Assembly: GCA_020344295.1 (NCBI GenBank)
Contig: CP070819.1
Span: forward strand, 1,166,880 to 1,175,133
Length of the DNA stretch: 8,254 nucleotides
Origin: Dehalococcoidia bacterium
Lineage (GTDB): Bacteria > Chloroflexota > Dehalococcoidia > SZUA-161
Direction of reading: 5' to 3'
The notes beneath the pieces were generated by a model. It was given only the letters and a program-made list of their open reading frames with translations. It searched no databases and was not told the origin of the DNA. The translations under genes and the position numbers were made by a program. Positions 6,798 to 8,254 of this stretch are shown in pieces; within the stretch, counting starts at the first letter, position 1; each line of letters starts with the position of its first letter.

Positions 6798-6872
6798 TTA
6801 CTTCTTCTGACCTTCTTTACCCCATTTTCGCATGAGTTCAAAAGTCTGGTCTTCAAACTCCATCTGCTGCAT
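6798..6872 (-). CDS. 24-codon ORF, possible relic or microprotein
   Basis: On the minus strand ATG 6872 opens MQQMEFEDQTFELMRKWGKE, ending in a lysine-rich GQKK before a TAA. It is strongly charged and helical in appearance. An AAAGGTGA stretch lies about six bases upstream and could serve as a ribosome binding site, and an in-frame TGA stands immediately before it (two codons upstream). I do not recognise it. Because both neighbouring pieces are broken genes, it may be an end fragment of a third decayed gene rather than a functional peptide. Confidence 0.25.
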   Translation of the reverse strand: MQQMEFEDQTFELMRKWGKEGQKK

Positions 6873-6947
6873 GGGTGGTCACCTTTTCGGAGGTCAGGCC
6901 GCGCTCAGCACTGACATCGAACTTCGTCAATCTGGCACTACAGTCTA

Positions 6948-7061
6948 TCACGCTATAAGCTGTACACTTTTCCTATTACCCTTGATTTGCTTCTCACCAA
7001 GGATTTCGAAGCGGAACAGCCCCTCAACAGCTATAGATTTCCTCGTGCTGACACGTGCTAT
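6948..7061 (-). pseudogene. probable C-terminal relic of a class III nucleotidyl cyclase or similar protein
   Basis: Directly after the crotonase stop, a different minus-strand frame reads about 37 residues to a TGA at 6950-6948 and contains VEGLFRFEILGEKQIKGNRK followed by SVQLIA. This resembles the last strand pair of class III adenylate/guanylate cyclase domains, where 'F.fe.lGe..vKGk...v.vy.l' is typical. There is no start codon in the frame, and a TAA immediately precedes it, so it can only be a remnant whose upstream part has been lost or replaced. The match is short and rests on pattern recognition alone; a random frame of this length is possible. Confidence 0.35.
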
Positions 7062-7870
7062 TTACCCTTGAACACTGGCTCACGTTTCTCAAGAAATGAG
7101 TTTATCCCTTCCTGGAAGTCTTCGGTAGCCATAAGCGCGTTCTGGATATAGGCCTCGTAGTCCATCTGACTCCCCATGTCCGTCTCGAGCATCCCTTTAT
7201 AGAGTGAGGCTTTCGCCAGCCCCACCGCTATCGGAGGATTCTTGGCTATCTCCGCTGCCAGCTCCCGCGTCGCGTCCATAAGCTCATCATGGGGCACAAT
7301 CCTGTTGATCAGGCCTATCCGTTCCGCTTCAGCGGCATCGATAATATTTCCTCTGAGCACGAGTTCACATGCCTTTGCCATCCCGACAAGACGGGGGAGG
7401 TTATATGTAGCAGCACAATCAGGTATAACACCCCTCTTTATAAAAATGGTGCTGAAGCGGGCTTTATCCGACATAATCCTCATATCGCAGGCGAGCGCAA
7501 GGCCCATACCACCACCTGCGGCTATTCCGTTCACAGCAGCAATCACGGGTTTCATCATATTTCTTATTTTGAGAGAAACTGTTAACATCGTGCCTGTTCT
7601 TCGAACCACGTCACCGATGACAGTTCTGGCGATGCAAGCCCTGTCCTCGATGAGAGTCTGCAGATAAGTTACGTCGCCACCAGTGCAGAAGGCCTTACCT
7701 GCCCCAGTTATTATCACCACCCTGACATCCGTATCCCGGCTAACGTCATTGATCGCATCATCGACCTCCTCCATCATCGGTAGATCGAATGCGTTGTTCA
7801 CGTCAGGTTTGTTCAGGGTTATGGTTGCGAGCATATCATTCTTTTCGAGGATCACAGCATTGTAGGGCAC
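7058..7870 (-). CDS. enoyl-CoA hydratase/isomerase (crotonase) family protein, isomerase type
   Basis: This 270-residue single-domain crotonase has the normal length. The two oxyanion-hole strands are present: GKAFCTGGDV (58-67) and NGIAAGGGMGLALACD (114-129), which should bind the thioester carbonyl of acyl-CoA. The two Glu of true enoyl-CoA hydratases (Glu144 and Glu164 of the rat enzyme) are missing: Gly123 and Phe143 occupy those places. Instead it has GVIPDCAATYNLPRLVG (147-163), with Asp151 where PaaG-like and dienoyl-CoA isomerases carry a catalytic Asp. Double-bond isomerisation of an enoyl-CoA is therefore more likely than hydration. The GTG start at 7870 is set by AGGAGG eight bases upstream, and a strong promoter lies about 60 bases upstream. 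It is the first gene of the minus-strand series and could act on the CoA esters made by the two downstream CoA-transferases; gene fragments of about 600 bases separate them. Family call is sure; the exact reaction is inferred. Confidence 0.93.
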   Translation of the reverse strand: MPYNAVILEKNDMLATITLNKPDVNNAFDLPMMEEVDDAINDVSRDTDVRVVIITGAGKAFCTGGDVTYLQTLIEDRACIARTVIGDVVRRTGTMLTVSLKIRNMMKPVIAAVNGIAAGGGMGLALACDMRIMSDKARFSTIFIKRGVIPDCAATYNLPRLVGMAKACELVLRGNIIDAAEAERIGLINRIVPHDELMDATRELAAEIAKNPPIAVGLAKASLYKGMLETDMGSQMDYEAYIQNALMATEDFQEGINSFLEKREPVFKGK

Positions 7871-7878
7871 TTTTCCTT

Positions 7879-7884
7879 CCTCCT
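7879..7884 (-). promoter_or_regulatory. ribosome binding site deciding the crotonase GTG start
   Basis: AGGAGG on the minus strand, eight bases before GTG 7870. A second purine-rich GGAAGG lies closer. The site supports the GTG as the true start, which also gives the normal crotonase N-terminus. Confidence 0.7.
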
Positions 7885-7929
7885 TCCGCTAGACAGAGAA
7901 CGTCTGAATGTTCGTAAATGGCCCTTGCA

Positions 7930-7958
7930 ATGATACTGGCGAGTATATGCCTTGTCAA
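7930..7958 (-). promoter_or_regulatory. sigma-70-type promoter of the crotonase gene
   Basis: On the minus strand a perfect TTGACA (7958-7953) is followed by a 17-base spacer and TATCAT (7935-7930, five of six to TATAAT). Transcription would start near 7923 and give a leader of about 53 bases before GTG 7870. It is the best promoter in the window and probably drives the crotonase and perhaps the CoA-transferases beyond it. Confidence 0.7.
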
Positions 7959-8110
7959 TTTTAATGAGTAGGGCTCTCCAACGAGTATTGTATTCTATTA
8001 ACCGTTAGTCGATTTACAATTAGGTATTATAGAATAGAGGCCAACAAAGATTTACTGCTGAAGCTTTGAAAAACTGGGCCTGTACTATCTGGCCACGTTT
8101 ATCTATAATC

Positions 8111-8129
8111 GACACCTTTATCAAGTGTC
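8111..8129. repeat. GACAC...GTGTC inverted repeat
   Basis: GACAC at 8111-8115 and GTGTC at 8125-8129 are perfect inverted copies separated by nine bases. The left arm, CGACACC, shares its core with the tandem repeat 40 bases further right. It may be a regulator-binding site or part of a mobile-element end. Confidence 0.4.
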
Positions 8130-8155
8130 AGGTGGTCGGCCTTTCGTAGCTACAG

Positions 8156-8188
8156 CGACACCCTGATTTAGATTTCGACACCCTGATT
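8156..8188. repeat. tandem 13-base direct repeat, 20-base period
   Basis: CGACACCCTGATT occurs at 8156-8168 and identically at 8176-8188, so the copies start exactly 20 bases apart, two helix turns. Such spacing fits side-by-side protein binding. Multiple short subterminal repeats are a feature of IS21-family transposon ends, and TGTCAGG at 8126-8132 could be such a tip, but no transposase is in the window. Confidence 0.6.
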
Positions 8189-8254
8189 CGTTGAGAGTCA
8201 AACCCATCACGAATGACTACCGCTGTTTCTTATCTTGAACTGGAACCTCTCGGC

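Larger units (their letters stand above)
7871..8254. other. region upstream of the crotonase, no convincing gene
   Basis: This 384-base stretch holds the crotonase promoter and ribosome binding site, an inverted repeat at 8111-8129 and a tandem 13-base repeat at 8156-8188. An ATG at 8213 on the plus strand opens a frame (MTTAVSYLELEPLG) that runs off the window, but 14 codons without a clear ribosome binding site are too few to call a gene. Confidence 0.5.

Noticed and set aside
6832..7071. 79-residue plus-strand open frame
   Set aside because: Lies opposite the relic region, has no recognisable motif, and the minus-strand frames look more protein-like.
7242..7667. 141-residue plus-strand open frame
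   Set aside because: Antisense shadow of the crotonase gene; its composition mirrors the coding strand and it has no family motif.
8213..8254. Start of a new plus-strand gene at ATG 8213
   Set aside because: Only 14 codons are visible, without a clear ribosome binding site or recognisable sequence.

Overview
The window looks like bacterial chromosome from an uncultured, probably anaerobic acid- or aromatic-degrading lineage. GC content is moderate, intergenic spaces are long and AT-rich, ribosome binding sites are of the AGGAGG type, and there is one near-consensus sigma-70-type promoter. Three family III (CaiB/BaiF) CoA-transferase genes or gene ends, a crotonase and a piece of a family I CoA-transferase lie in about 8 kb. 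That density recalls sediment Dehalococcoidia/Chloroflexota or Desulfobacterota, but nothing here fixes the taxon.

Layout, left to right. 2-151 (+) is the C-terminal end of a family III CoA-transferase that starts outside the window. 152-594 is AT-rich with no convincing gene. 595-1410 (+) is a stand-alone protein resembling the N-terminal nuclease domain of type I restriction HsdR, but its catalytic residues look degenerate. 1654-2361 (+) is a cytoplasmic transglutaminase-like cysteine protein. 2659-3267 (+) is a single GAF-domain sensor protein. 3338-3712 (+) is a reading frame for a small membrane protein, interrupted by one TAA in the middle of a hydrophobic segment.

From 3888 to 7870 every recognisable gene is on the minus strand. 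In transcription order they are: a crotonase of the enoyl-CoA isomerase type (7870-7058), with a strong promoter and ribosome binding site; a gene graveyard (7061-6466) holding a probable nucleotidyl-cyclase tail, a 24-codon ORF and a broken family I CoA-transferase alpha subunit; then two intact family III CoA-transferases (6411-5200 and 5165-3888), 34 bases apart and almost certainly co-transcribed. The right edge (7871-8254) holds the promoter, an inverted repeat and two copies of a 13-base repeat, possibly the border of a mobile element.

Working model (inference): the two CoA-transferases load an organic acid onto CoA, taking CoA from another acyl-CoA, and the crotonase rearranges a double bond in the product. 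The plus-strand genes (nuclease-like protein, transglutaminase, GAF protein, membrane protein) are separately spaced and show no clear functional link to this pathway. I found no rRNA, tRNA or CRISPR array. I found no convincing new multi-gene system; the most unusual items are the interrupted membrane protein, the degenerate nuclease-like protein and the decayed fragments among the CoA-transferase genes.
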